Shown: one piece after another, positions 8,777-16,311 of the stretch
How the letters are laid out: the number at the start of each line of letters is the position of its first letter
How positions within the stretch are numbered: the stretch's first letter is position 1
NCBI GenBank assembly: GCA_045643185.1
Contig: JAZUKH010000026.1
Location: forward strand, 1-31,389
DNA length: 31,389 nucleotides
Reading direction: 5' to 3'
Source of the DNA: RGIG464 sp045643185
GTDB taxonomy: Bacteria > Myxococcota_A > Bradymonadia > UBA4248
Translations under genes and position numbers: made by a program
Notes under the pieces: generated by a model
What the model saw: the letters and a program-made list of their open reading frames with translations, nothing else
The model's database searches: none
Told to the model about the DNA's origin: nothing

Positions 8777-9286
8777 ATGAAAAAAATTGTTCTTGGCTGC
8801 CTCGCCTCCCTCGCACTCTCCTTCGGTTTTTCCTCAAACGCCATGGCTGACATCACCGTCGGCGTCGTCGACATGAAAGCCGCAATGGAACAGACCGAAT
8901 CCAACGGCGTCCTCAAAAAACTTAAAACCGAAACCGACACAAGACAGAAAAAACTTAAAGAATCCGAAAAGAAAATCCTCGCCTTCAAACAGGAGATCGA
9001 AGAAAGCGCTTCCGTCCTCAGCCAGGACAAACTCAAAGAAAAAGCCGCTCAGTATCAGCAGATGATGCTCGATCTTCAGAAAGAAATGCAGACCTACGAA
9101 CAAGAAATGGTCGAAATGCAGACAAAACTCCTCGGCGATGTTCAGAAAAAAATGATTCAGATCTCCAACGATATCGCCAAAGAAAAGAAACTTGACCTCG
9201 TCCTCGAACGCACCGAAGGCGGCGTCATCTACTTCCAGTCCTCTTTCGACATCACCGACGAACTCATCAAACGTTACAAAAAGTAG
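8777..9286 (+). CDS. skp: Skp/OmpH-like periplasmic chaperone
   Basis: This 170-residue protein has a Sec signal peptide ending in NAMA (about residue 23). The mature part starts DITVGVVDMKAAMEQT, the short beta-strand and helix typical of the OmpH/Skp core, then a long Lys/Glu/Gln-rich coiled-coil (about residues 40-130), and a return segment LVLERTEGGVIYF with the final strand and helix. Length and architecture match Skp, which holds unfolded outer-membrane proteins in the periplasm as a trimer with tentacle-like coiled coils. I start at ATG 8777 because GGAG at 8767-8770 sits six bases before it; the upstream ATG at 8765 overlaps that SD. In many bacteria skp follows bamA and precedes lpxD; here neither is adjacent, so this may be a stand-alone or paralogous copy. 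Confidence 0.85.
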   Translation: MKKIVLGCLASLALSFGFSSNAMADITVGVVDMKAAMEQTESNGVLKKLKTETDTRQKKLKESEKKILAFKQEIEESASVLSQDKLKEKAAQYQQMMLDLQKEMQTYEQEMVEMQTKLLGDVQKKMIQISNDIAKEKKLDLVLERTEGGVIYFQSSFDITDELIKRYKK

Positions 9287-9320
9287 TTCAACCGAACACG
9301 GGCTTTAATGATCGGGTGGG

Positions 9321-9380
9321 GGAAGCCTCCCCCTACGCGGCTATTTTTTCGTCTTCGCGAAAAAATACGCCGCTACCCCC
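9321..9380 (-). repeat. Palindromic repeat copy 2, possible terminator of skp
   Basis: Arms of 23 bases at 9329-9351 and 9358-9380 form a nearly perfect hairpin with a 6-base loop. The left arm reads CCCCCTACGCGGCTATTTTT and onwards; the reverse complement of the right arm differs only around TACGCGGC versus TAGCGGCG. Read on the minus strand it matches the copy at 11905-11974 end to end in its outer part. A small GGGGGA/TCCCCC stem at 9319-9333 precedes it. As the only strong structure after skp it may also stop transcription. Confidence 0.7.
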
Positions 9381-9542
9381 TCTTCTGGCAGAGCCCAAAA
9401 CCGGGTTAACCTGTTTTCCCCTGTCTGGACGCTGTTTTCGCGACCAACAGGGGTTTTTTATTAAGCCCCCAGCGCAAACGCGTGTCGAACCTGACCGAAC
9501 CACACGCCAAAACGATGGTTTTGAGTGAATGACAAGAATCCC

Positions 9543-11504
9543 ATGAAAAAAAGCTTTTTCCTCCTGATTTGTGCCCTACTGGTCTCATCCTGCAACGCGC
9601 CTGCTCCCCAGGAAAATCGCCCATCGGGCCTCAAAAACATGGCCACAGAATCGAAGAACGAAACGGTCTTCGACAACCTGGATAACGAGCCAAATGATTC
9701 ACTCTACCAGGCTCAGACGACCCCACTCGAATTCAAAACCGATGAATTTCACTTCACCGGTGAACTGACTCCCAACGATGTCGACACGTGGTTGATCAAA
9801 GCCAAAAATGGCACGATCGTCGACATCACGGTCACCCCCGAAAATTTTGATGTGATCGCTGACGTCGCGCCGTTGCCCGAAGAGTCAGCACGACGCTTCT
9901 ATGATGAACACACCGTCGACGAAGCCGAAAACATGACAAACGTGCGCCTTACGCCACAGGGTGTCTATCTCACGGTACGCGGTCGAAACGCCCAATCCGT
10001 GCCCTACACCGTCACGATCAAACGTCTCATGCCCGCTGGCGACGAGATTCTTGAGCAGGAACCCAATGACCAGGTGACTTCCGCACAACCGATCTGGCTC
10101 GAACGCGAACTCACGGCCACACTCAATCCGTCGGATGACGTCGACGTTTACAAGCTCAACCTTAACAAAGCTGGCGTGCTGACCTGCCAGTTCGGTGACA
10201 CGCCCACTTCGCTCAAGTTGTTGCAGAACAACAAAGTGATCTACCAAGGCGAGTCAAAGCCGGGCGAAGAACTAAAAACGCTGCCTTTTGAAGCCAACGC
10301 GGACTTATTTGCCCAGATCGAAGCACTACAACCCGGCAAAGACGCGACGCGCTACACATGTCGACTCATGGCACTTGACGCCATGCCCAACGAGATCGAG
10401 CCCAATGACACGCTCGAGACCGCGCAGCGACTCGCTGACATGCCGGAAGACATTGAGTTTTCGTTTGCCGCAGCGACCGATATCGACATTTTCCGCATGG
10501 CAACACCGACGGAACCGCTACGCCGCTACACGGCGCGCATTGAGGTCGACCAGCTCGTTACGCCCACACTCAATGTGTTAACCCCAGCCGGCACGCCCAT
10601 CATCCAAGCGAATGGCGCCACGGCATGCCTGTTTGGCACAGAACCCGGTCAGGACATCCTGCTTCGTGTCGCGCATGCCCCAACGACGCGCAATTACCCA
10701 ATTCCTTACCACCTCAAAATGAACGCGTTTGACGCCACCGCCGTCGAAATGGAACCCAACAACGCGATGCAAAACGCCAACGAGCTTCTCGTCGGTACGC
10801 CCAAGTCCGGGTTTATTTTCCCCGAAAACGACGTTGACATCTACAAAGTCGAGATTCCGGCAACAGACGGCGTTCAGTCAGGTCACCTTGAGATTTCGAC
10901 CGAGTCTGGTTACATTTCCAAGCTAAGTCTGCGTCTTCAGGACGCCGCCGGTTTTGAGATCTCACGAGCCGACAGTCAACAAGCGTCAAAACCGCTCAAC
11001 CTGGCTTTTGATGCCCCCGTCGGCACCTATTACGTCGTCGTCACGGGGCAGGGCGACCAGTGTTTGAAACCCTACACGCTGTCTGTGGCGTTCACGCCGA
11101 CTCCGGGCGAATTATCAGAAACGGGTGAGGCACCCAGCGACGCTGCGCTGGCAGCACTTCAACAGGCGACAGCCGAACAACCCGGTGACGCACCGTCACC
11201 CGGCGAACAACCCGGTGCCGCGCCCATCCTCGTTCCAATGGAACAACCCAGTGCCGCACCGTCACCAGCCGAGCAACCCAGTGCCGCACCGTCACCAGCC
11301 GAACAACCCAGTGCCGCACCGTCACCAGCCGAACAACCCGGTGCCGCGCAGGCACCAGCCGAACAACCCGGTGCCGCGCAGGCACCAGCCGAGCAACCCA
11401 GTGCCGCGCCTGACGACATTCCACTCGATGCCCTGCTAAAAGCCGCCGCCACCGACACGAACAAACCAGCGCAGGCACCAGCCAACGATGATGACGCTTT
11501 TTAA
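9543..11504 (+). CDS. Lipoprotein with four PPC-like beta domains and Pro/Ala repeat tail
   Basis: This 653-residue protein starts at ATG 9543, which gives the signal peptide MKKSFFLLICALLVSSC with the lipidated Cys at 17; the earlier in-frame GTG 9525 would only lengthen the n-region. Four units begin with an EPND/EPNN motif (near residues 49, 176, 289 and 402) and contain a DVD(T/V/I) motif plus beta-strands. This is the pattern of bacterial pre-peptidase C-terminal (PPC) domains, usually found attached to secreted proteases. No protease catalytic domain is present. Residues about 545-623 are a Pro/Ala/Gln-rich tail of decapeptide repeats (EQPSAAPSPA, EQPGAAQAPA) encoded by 30-bp tandem repeats. 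A surface-exposed, glycan- or protein-binding role is inference. It is flanked by a repeat upstream and a DUF3006 gene downstream. Confidence 0.82.
   Translation: MKKSFFLLICALLVSSCNAPAPQENRPSGLKNMATESKNETVFDNLDNEPNDSLYQAQTTPLEFKTDEFHFTGELTPNDVDTWLIKAKNGTIVDITVTPENFDVIADVAPLPEESARRFYDEHTVDEAENMTNVRLTPQGVYLTVRGRNAQSVPYTVTIKRLMPAGDEILEQEPNDQVTSAQPIWLERELTATLNPSDDVDVYKLNLNKAGVLTCQFGDTPTSLKLLQNNKVIYQGESKPGEELKTLPFEANADLFAQIEALQPGKDATRYTCRLMALDAMPNEIEPNDTLETAQRLADMPEDIEFSFAAATDIDIFRMATPTEPLRRYTARIEVDQLVTPTLNVLTPAGTPIIQANGATACLFGTEPGQDILLRVAHAPTTRNYPIPYHLKMNAFDATAVEMEPNNAMQNANELLVGTPKSGFIFPENDVDIYKVEIPATDGVQSGHLEISTESGYISKLSLRLQDAAGFEISRADSQQASKPLNLAFDAPVGTYYVVVTGQGDQCLKPYTLSVAFTPTPGELSETGEAPSDAALAALQQATAEQPGDAPSPGEQPGAAPILVPMEQPSAAPSPAEQPSAAPSPAEQPSAAPSPAEQPGAAQAPAEQPGAAQAPAEQPSAAPDDIPLDALLKAAATDTNKPAQAPANDDDAF
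11175..11410 (+). repeat. 30-bp coding tandem repeat in the PPC lipoprotein
   Basis: One diverged 30-bp unit (11175-11204), one 36-bp unit (11205-11240), five clean 30-bp units (11241-11390) and a partial unit to 11410 each start GAACAACCC or GAGCAACCC. The first three clean units are nearly identical (EQPSAAPSPA) and the next two are a second type (EQPGAAQAPA). The period is a multiple of three, so copy-number change would keep the frame. Confidence 0.9.
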
Positions 11505-11596
11505 CTTCTTTATTTTTCCAAAATCCATTTTTGCGGTAGCATATAGACGCACATCCTGTGCAATTTATTTTTGCCCCCATAAAAAAGGAGAGACTT

Positions 11597-11821
11597 ATGC
11601 GTATTACAATCGATCGTATCGATGAAAACATTGCTGTTCTTGATGTTGATGGCCAGAGCATCGAATTTCCTGTTGCCGCCCTGCCCGAAGGGGCCAAAGA
11701 AGGCGACGTCCTCGCTTTCGTCACTGTCGATGCCTCGCAGATCCTCGCCGATGCCAAAGACCGCATCAGCCGTATGAAAAATATGAGCGGCGGTTCGAAC
11801 AACGCCTCGTTCGACATCTAA
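11597..11821 (+). CDS. DUF3006 family small protein
   Basis: This 74-residue protein, MRITIDRIDENIAVLDVDGQ onwards, has the DUF3006 signature: RITIDRI, then AVLDVDG, a hydrophobic strand and LPEGAKEGDVL. DUF3006 is a small beta-rich domain of unknown biochemical role, often encoded beside or fused to secreted MBL-fold/ComEC-like proteins. ATG 11597 is chosen because GGAG at 11587-11590 lies six bases upstream; the longer frame from 11558 would bury this SD. It has no signal peptide and a Ser/Gly/Asn-rich end. The likely MBL partner in this window (16312-17991) is not adjacent but about 4.5 kb downstream. Confidence 0.85.
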   Translation: MRITIDRIDENIAVLDVDGQSIEFPVAALPEGAKEGDVLAFVTVDASQILADAKDRISRMKNMSGGSNNASFDI

Positions 11822-12112
11822 ATTACTTCATTAATATTCGGGAGAATCGATACACTTGTTTCGAAAGCGCTGATCAATTTTGTGATTGGCCCCGCCAGGG
11901 GAAGGGGTAGCGGCGTATTTTCCATGCAGAGACGGGGGAACACGTCTCTACATGGAAAATAGCCGCGTAGGGGAAGGTAGGACGTCGCTTGGACGTGCCT
12001 ACCTGCCCCTCCCACAAAATAAAGATCCACGCATAAAACGAAACTTGTTGCGAATTCTCCCACTTTTTTGGCTGCCGTCATGATCAACTCGGCGCCTCAC
12101 CATGAGTGTCTT
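11822..12112. other. Intergenic region before rel dominated by hairpins
   Basis: The 291 bases between the DUF3006 gene and rel hold the composite palindrome at 11901-12011. I see no convincing promoter hexamers and no gene. The downstream edge is T-rich (CTTTTTTG) shortly before the rel start. Confidence 0.5.
11901..12011 (+). repeat. Palindromic repeat copy 3, composite of two large hairpins
   Basis: Hairpin A: GGGGTAGCGGCGTATTTT and CCATG (11905-11926) pair with CATGG and AAAATAGCCGCGTAGG (11951-11974) with a one-base bulge; inside it GAGACG (11929-11934) faces CGTCTC (11943-11948). Hairpin B: AGGTAGGACGTC (11975-11986) pairs with GACGT, a bulged G, and CCTACCT (11992-12004). The outer arms GGGGaAGGTAGG and CCTACCTgCCCC also pair. 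Hairpin A shares its ends with the minus-strand copy at 9329-9380. Confidence 0.75.
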
Positions 12113-14413
12113 ATGAGCGAAACTCCCATCAATCCAGCAGATCAGGCCGCGAACGAAGAAATGGCGCGCATTCTCGAAGAACGCCCTGCCATTGAAAAAA
12201 TGTACGACGAGTTGTTGCAACAACTCCTCAGCTATCACACATCCGCAGACACAGCCCTCATTCGAAGAGCCTTTGAATACGCTTACAACAGCCACCTTCA
12301 TCAGCGAAGAAAATCAGGGGAACCTTACATCATTCATCCCCTCGGCGTTGCGAAACTTGTGACACAGATCAAACTGGATGAAGCGAGCGTATGCGCAGCC
12401 CTTCTTCACGACGTCGTTGAGGACACGGACGCCACCTACCAGGATATCGTCCGCGAATTTGGCGAAGAGATCGCCATGCTTGTCGATGCCCTGACAAAAC
12501 TTGACAAGCATCAATTCACTTCCAGCGAAGACCGACAGGCTGCAAACTTCTGCAAAATGTTGCTCTCCATGAACAACGACCTGCGCTGTATCCTGATCAA
12601 ACTCGCGGACCGCGTTCACAATATGCGAACGCTCCAGCACATGCGCCCTGACAAGCAGGCAACCATCGCGCAGGAAACCCTCGATATTTATGCCCCCATC
12701 GCCAATCGACTCGGTATCGACTGGATCAAGGTCGAGCTCGAAAATCTTTCGCTCAAATACCTGCACCCTGAGGAATTCGCCGAGATCGAAGCAAAAGTTC
12801 AGAACCTCATGAAAGACAAGGCCGATTTCATCGACCGCGTCAAAGGGATCCTCGCAAAATCGCTCGAAAGCGAAGGCATCACCGACTACAAACTTAAAGG
12901 CCGAGTCAAACACACCTACTCGATCTATCGAAAACTCAAGCGCAGCAACTCCACGACGTCCTTTGAAAAACTCCACGACGTCATCGCCTTCCGCGTCATC
13001 GTGCCAAGCAAGACCGACTGCTATCACGTGCTCGGCATGGTTCACGGCATGTGGACGCTCGTCGAAAATCGTTTCAAAGATTACATCGCTCGTCCAAAGT
13101 CCAACAACTACCAGTCGCTTCACACCTCCGTCATTGGCCCGGATAACGAATATTTCGAAGTCCAGATCCGCACCTACGACATGGATCAGGTCGCCGAAGA
13201 AGGTATCGCAGCCCACTGGAAATACAAAGAAGGCAAAATTTCTCCGGCAAAAGAGCAGCAAAACTACGACTGGCTCCACAAACTCATGGAGACCCGCGAA
13301 GACAACGCCGAAAATCCCGACTCCCAAAACTTGTTGAAAAGCGTCAAACTCGACCTTTTCAGCGACGAGATCTACGCTTTCACCCCCAACGGCGAGATCA
13401 AAACGCTGCCACTCGGCTCAACGCCGATCGACTTCGCCTACGCGATCCACTCGGTCGTCGGCGATCACTGCTTCCGCGCAAAAGTCAACGATTGCATGGT
13501 ACCACTGCGCTACAAACTGCAAACCGGTGACGTCGTCGAAATCGAAACACGCGATCAGCAGCACCCCAACCCCGACTGGCTGCAGATGGTCGCCTCACCG
13601 CGCGCAAAATCCAAGATCAACAAGTTCCTCTCGAATGAAGAACGCAAAATGCAAGGCAATATCGGCAAACAACTCGTCGAAAAAGCCTTCCGCAAAGCCA
13701 AGATCAATCCCTCGATCCTCGACCGCTTGACGGCAGCCGACCTCGCCAAACTTCTGGCCGGTCTCAAAGCACAAAATCTCGACTCCATGTATGTCGAGAT
13801 CGGCGCTGAACGCCTCAAAACAGAAAACCTCATTGAGCGTATCCAGCCCTTCCTCGAAACCGCCGAGCCCGAAGAACCTCAAGCGCCCGTCACCACGATC
13901 AGCGAAACGTTCTCAAAAGACGAAAAGATCGTCAGCAAAATCACCAAGCGCTCGCAGACAAACGTCCTCGTCGACGGCATCGACAACCTCGTCATCCACT
14001 TCGCCAAATGCTGCTCCCCGGTTCCTGGCGAACCCATCGTCGGCTTCGTCACACACGGACGCGGCCTGGCCGTGCACAACGTCAACTGCCCACGCATCCG
14101 CGAAATGGAATCCGAACGTCTCGTCACCTGCAACTGGGATCCGACACTCTGCTCGGGCAATAATATCGCCACGCGCCTTGTCAGCATCCACGTCACTGCA
14201 AGCGACCGGGTCGGTATTCTCCAGAACGTCCTCAAAGTCATGACCGATATGAACATCAATATCACACAGTCTCACTGCCGAACCCTCCTGGAAACGGATC
14301 AGTGCCAACTCACCTTTGAAGTTCAAATCGTCGACCTCACCCAGCTTAACCGACTGCTCATGAGCATCCGAAAAGTCACCGGCGTCGTGCAGGCAATTCG
14401 TGCTTCGTCGTAA
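12113..14413 (+). CDS. rel: Rel/SpoT-type bifunctional (p)ppGpp synthetase/hydrolase
   Basis: This 766-residue cytoplasmic enzyme makes and degrades the alarmones (p)ppGpp in the stringent response. The domain order is full-length RSH. The HD hydrolase (about 45-200) has H75 and the H99-D100 pair in LLHDVVEDT, so hydrolysis should be retained. The synthetase (about 260-390) has YSIYRKLKR, HDVIAFRVIV (conserved Asp) and FEVQIRT (conserved Glu). TGS is at about 425-490 (DLFSDEIYAFTPNGEIKTLP), followed by a helical region, a Cys/His segment with AKCCSPVPGEPIVGF, and a C-terminal ACT (about 690-766, SDRVGILQNVLKVMTD). The length fits the 700-750 aa usual for Rel. I place the start at ATG 12113 (MSETPINPAD); TTG 12068 and ATG 12080 are in-frame alternatives and none has a good SD. 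It seems to be a single gene between the palindromic repeat and the ferredoxin promoter. Confidence 0.95.
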   Translation: MSETPINPADQAANEEMARILEERPAIEKMYDELLQQLLSYHTSADTALIRRAFEYAYNSHLHQRRKSGEPYIIHPLGVAKLVTQIKLDEASVCAALLHDVVEDTDATYQDIVREFGEEIAMLVDALTKLDKHQFTSSEDRQAANFCKMLLSMNNDLRCILIKLADRVHNMRTLQHMRPDKQATIAQETLDIYAPIANRLGIDWIKVELENLSLKYLHPEEFAEIEAKVQNLMKDKADFIDRVKGILAKSLESEGITDYKLKGRVKHTYSIYRKLKRSNSTTSFEKLHDVIAFRVIVPSKTDCYHVLGMVHGMWTLVENRFKDYIARPKSNNYQSLHTSVIGPDNEYFEVQIRTYDMDQVAEEGIAAHWKYKEGKISPAKEQQNYDWLHKLMETREDNAENPDSQNLLKSVKLDLFSDEIYAFTPNGEIKTLPLGSTPIDFAYAIHSVVGDHCFRAKVNDCMVPLRYKLQTGDVVEIETRDQQHPNPDWLQMVASPRAKSKINKFLSNEERKMQGNIGKQLVEKAFRKAKINPSILDRLTAADLAKLLAGLKAQNLDSMYVEIGAERLKTENLIERIQPFLETAEPEEPQAPVTTISETFSKDEKIVSKITKRSQTNVLVDGIDNLVIHFAKCCSPVPGEPIVGFVTHGRGLAVHNVNCPRIREMESERLVTCNWDPTLCSGNNIATRLVSIHVTASDRVGILQNVLKVMTDMNINITQSHCRTLLETDQCQLTFEVQIVDLTQLNRLLMSIRKVTGVVQAIRASS

Positions 14414-14418
14414 TTTCA

Positions 14419-14447
14419 TTGGACAATCATAACGTTTATGTTAATAA
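14419..14447 (+). promoter_or_regulatory. Sigma-70-type promoter of the ferredoxin gene
   Basis: TTGGAC at 14419-14424 and TAATAA at 14442-14447 are separated by exactly 17 bases, starting six bases after the rel stop. The downstream leader is AT-rich and ends in a strong SD (AAAGGAG at 14497-14503). Confidence 0.6.
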
Positions 14448-14510
14448 TAAAATGTTGCGCTTCTTTTGCGCACCATTAACTTAAATTCATCCCAATAAAG
14501 GAGAAAAACA

Positions 14511-14687
14511 ATGGCCGTTAAAATTGATCATGATAAATGCGTTGGTTGTGGTTCCTGCGAAGGCGGTTGCCCTGCAGAAGCCATCAAAGTCAATGACGAA
14601 GGCAAAGCCGTGTGCGATGCTGACGCTTGCGTCGGCTGCCTCGCCTGCATTGACAACTGCCCCTGCGGCGCCATCGAAGAAGAATAA
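14511..14687 (+). CDS. 2[4Fe-4S] ferredoxin, 58 residues
   Basis: MAVKIDHDKCVGCGSCEGGC and onwards encodes a minimal bacterial-type ferredoxin with two CxxCxxCxxxCP motifs: C10, C13, C16, C20 and C40, C43, C46, C50, each last Cys followed by proline. These should bind two [4Fe-4S] clusters for low-potential electron transfer in the cytoplasm. It ends in a short acidic EEE tail. AAAGGAG at 14497-14503 lies seven bases before the ATG. It forms its own transcription unit with a promoter at 14419-14447 and an intrinsic terminator at 14709-14737, suggesting high expression. The spacing within both motifs is canonical, with no extra Cys or insertion as in the Allochromatium type. The redox partner is not encoded nearby. 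Confidence 0.95.
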   Translation: MAVKIDHDKCVGCGSCEGGCPAEAIKVNDEGKAVCDADACVGCLACIDNCPCGAIEEE

Positions 14688-14708
14688 TTTCTTCCTTGAA
14701 GCAAACAT

Positions 14709-14737
14709 AAAAAAGCATCCTTCGGGATGCTTTTTTT
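14709..14737 (+). terminator. Intrinsic terminator of the ferredoxin gene
   Basis: AAAAAAGCATCC pairs with GGATGCTTTTTT around a stable TTCG tetraloop (14721-14724) and is followed by a T-run. The A-run on the left makes it potentially bidirectional. Confidence 0.93.
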
Positions 14738-14786
14738 GTCTCTCCTATCATTAATAAATACACTTCATTTTTTTGATTAGGGCGCG

Positions 14787-14900
14787 TGCTATGCGCTTCG
14801 CGCATACGCACTGCGGCGCAGGCTATTGGTCTGCGCACAAAACGCCCATGATTTATCGATGACTTTGTCACTTGAGCGCGCAGACCAATACGCCTGACGC
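14787..14900 (-). repeat. Palindromic repeat copy 4 (diverged) before the kinase gene
   Basis: A first hairpin TATGCGC (14790-14796), loop TTC, GCGCATA (14800-14806) has outer flanks GC and CGC. A second, larger palindrome has left arm GCGCAGGCTATTGGTCTGCG (14816-14835, plus C) and right arm GCGCAGACCAATACGCCTG (14878-14896, continuing ACGC) with a 41-base centre. Both carry the same asymmetry as the other copies: GGCTAT on one side against ATACGCC on the other. Confidence 0.6.
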
Positions 14901-14936
14901 GTCCTCAACGCATGTTGTTTTGCCGAGCACCGAATT

Positions 14937-16082
14937 ATGCGCATTCGTGATCTGATCTTACGCGAAAACTATGATGAAACGCTTCACACCAACTTGGTGA
15001 AAGCCCTGACAAGCCGTTCTCAGGCCGTCGACGTCGTTGACAACGGCGTACAACACTGGTTTCTTCATACGCTCTACGACGTGTATGTGCCCGAAGGCTT
15101 TTGCGCAGCCGGGCGTCAATGGCTCGCACAACTTTATGGCCGATCCCCCAACCCCGTGCTTTCCCTGCCGCAGCTCGCGATCTGCACCGCCTCACGTTTC
15201 GCTCTGTTTGACCGCGTCTTTTTGCGAAACGCGTTTGATACCACGGTCGATCTCGGCTCAAACACCATGATCATGCCTGGAAACCGACGTTTTCGACGCT
15301 TCGACTTTGCGACGAACCAGGTCTGGGTAACCCCAAAAGTCGGATTTGACGACGCCGGCATTCCCAACGAATGCGCCTTTCGCACACGGCCAGACCTGCC
15401 TGACTTCGTGCCGCCCTGTCACCCCGTCGATGAAACAGCCTTCGTTGAACCACTCATTCAGGGCGCGCCACCAATGCGCCTCTACTCACCCGTCGAGCGA
15501 CTCAGCGCACAGATCGCGGCTAAAAATGCACTCATCAGCCTCCAACAGATCGATCGCCAAACCAGTTCAACGCGTGACTATCTGCAGCGCCTCAACACTG
15601 ACATAGAGCGCGCCGCAGCTGCCGCACAAAACCACTTTGCCTCGCTCAACCTCGCCTCATTGCCTAAACTCATGAATTGGGCTCGAACACAGTTGTCAAC
15701 GCTCGATAACCTCATTGTGTGCCGATCACACGGCGATTTTCAGCCATCCAACGTCGTCGTTGCCACCGATCACCAGTTGTTTCTCATTGACTGGGAAGAA
15801 ACCGCAATTCGTTCAGCAGCCTACGACGCCATGGTCTGGGAACTCAACGCCCGCGCCCCCAAAGGACTTGCCCAACGCCTTCACGCATTCATGCGCGATA
15901 ACGCACTCTGCCCTAAAACACTGCGTCCCTTAAACATCTCCCGCGCCCAATGCGTCGCCATTTGGCTGCTTGAAGACATCGTTTGGCGCCTCACAGCGGA
16001 AGTACGTCCCCCAATTCAAACGATCCCTGCAGGCCTGACCACATTCCTTGCAGAGATCTCGACGTTTGCCGATAGCGTCTGA
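14937..16082 (+). CDS. Aminoglycoside-phosphotransferase-like kinase of unknown substrate
   Basis: This 381-residue protein has the APH/choline-kinase catalytic loop HGDFQPSN (H265, D267, N272; HxDxxxxN) and the metal-binding IDWEE (D285) 13 residues after N272. The following SAAYDAMVWEL matches the region after the DFG-like motif in APH enzymes. The N-terminal lobe (about 1-150) is poorly conserved; I see no clear nucleotide-binding Gly loop or lysine. Such kinases phosphorylate small molecules such as sugars, choline or antibiotics, and genomic context gives no hint here since both neighbours have their own signals. ATG 14937 has no clear SD. The upstream region carries the diverged palindromic repeat. 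The kinase fold is well supported; the substrate is unknown. Confidence 0.75.
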   Translation: MRIRDLILRENYDETLHTNLVKALTSRSQAVDVVDNGVQHWFLHTLYDVYVPEGFCAAGRQWLAQLYGRSPNPVLSLPQLAICTASRFALFDRVFLRNAFDTTVDLGSNTMIMPGNRRFRRFDFATNQVWVTPKVGFDDAGIPNECAFRTRPDLPDFVPPCHPVDETAFVEPLIQGAPPMRLYSPVERLSAQIAAKNALISLQQIDRQTSSTRDYLQRLNTDIERAAAAAQNHFASLNLASLPKLMNWARTQLSTLDNLIVCRSHGDFQPSNVVVATDHQLFLIDWEETAIRSAAYDAMVWELNARAPKGLAQRLHAFMRDNALCPKTLRPLNISRAQCVAIWLLEDIVWRLTAEVRPPIQTIPAGLTTFLAEISTFADSV

Positions 16083-16311
16083 GCCAGCCCCGAACAGGCT
16101 GTGTTCAGGGATACAATCGCCTACATATACTTTCATGTATGTTACGCATTTAAGCGTCCCATCTTGATTTGAGCATCGGCCAAAAGTGCATTTTTTACCC
16201 ATCTGGCGAGTATTTTTCATTGAACAAACGCCCGCTTGCGTGCATAAAGGCACGTAGCCGATTCTGAATGACTTTTTTCGGGCAACGCGCGAAGCGTTTT
16301 AGGAGGTTCCT
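16083..16311. other. Intergenic region with imperfect hairpin and strong SD
   Basis: An imperfect hairpin CCCCGAACA (16088-16096) with TGTTCAGGG (16102-16110) follows the kinase stop; it lacks a T-run. The rest shows no gene and no clear promoter. The region ends with a full AGGAGG at 16301-16306, five bases before the next ATG. Confidence 0.5.

Noticed and set aside
9329..9380. MITE or insertion sequence
   Set aside because: The palindrome has no visible target-site duplication and no transposase gene lies in the window, so I keep it as a REP-like repeat.
11175..11410. CRISPR-like array of 30-bp repeats
   Set aside because: The repeats are contiguous with no unique spacers and encode an in-frame Pro/Ala decapeptide.
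11092..11817. Long minus-strand open frame over the lipoprotein tail and DUF3006 gene
   Set aside because: It is the mirror of the 30-bp coding repeat and of two well-supported plus-strand genes; the protein is a repetitive Arg/Val/His string with no domain.
12314..13327. 337-codon minus-strand open frame opposite rel
   Set aside because: It lies wholly inside the strongly conserved rel gene, and codon bias in this genome leaves long antisense frames open; the product has no recognisable motif.
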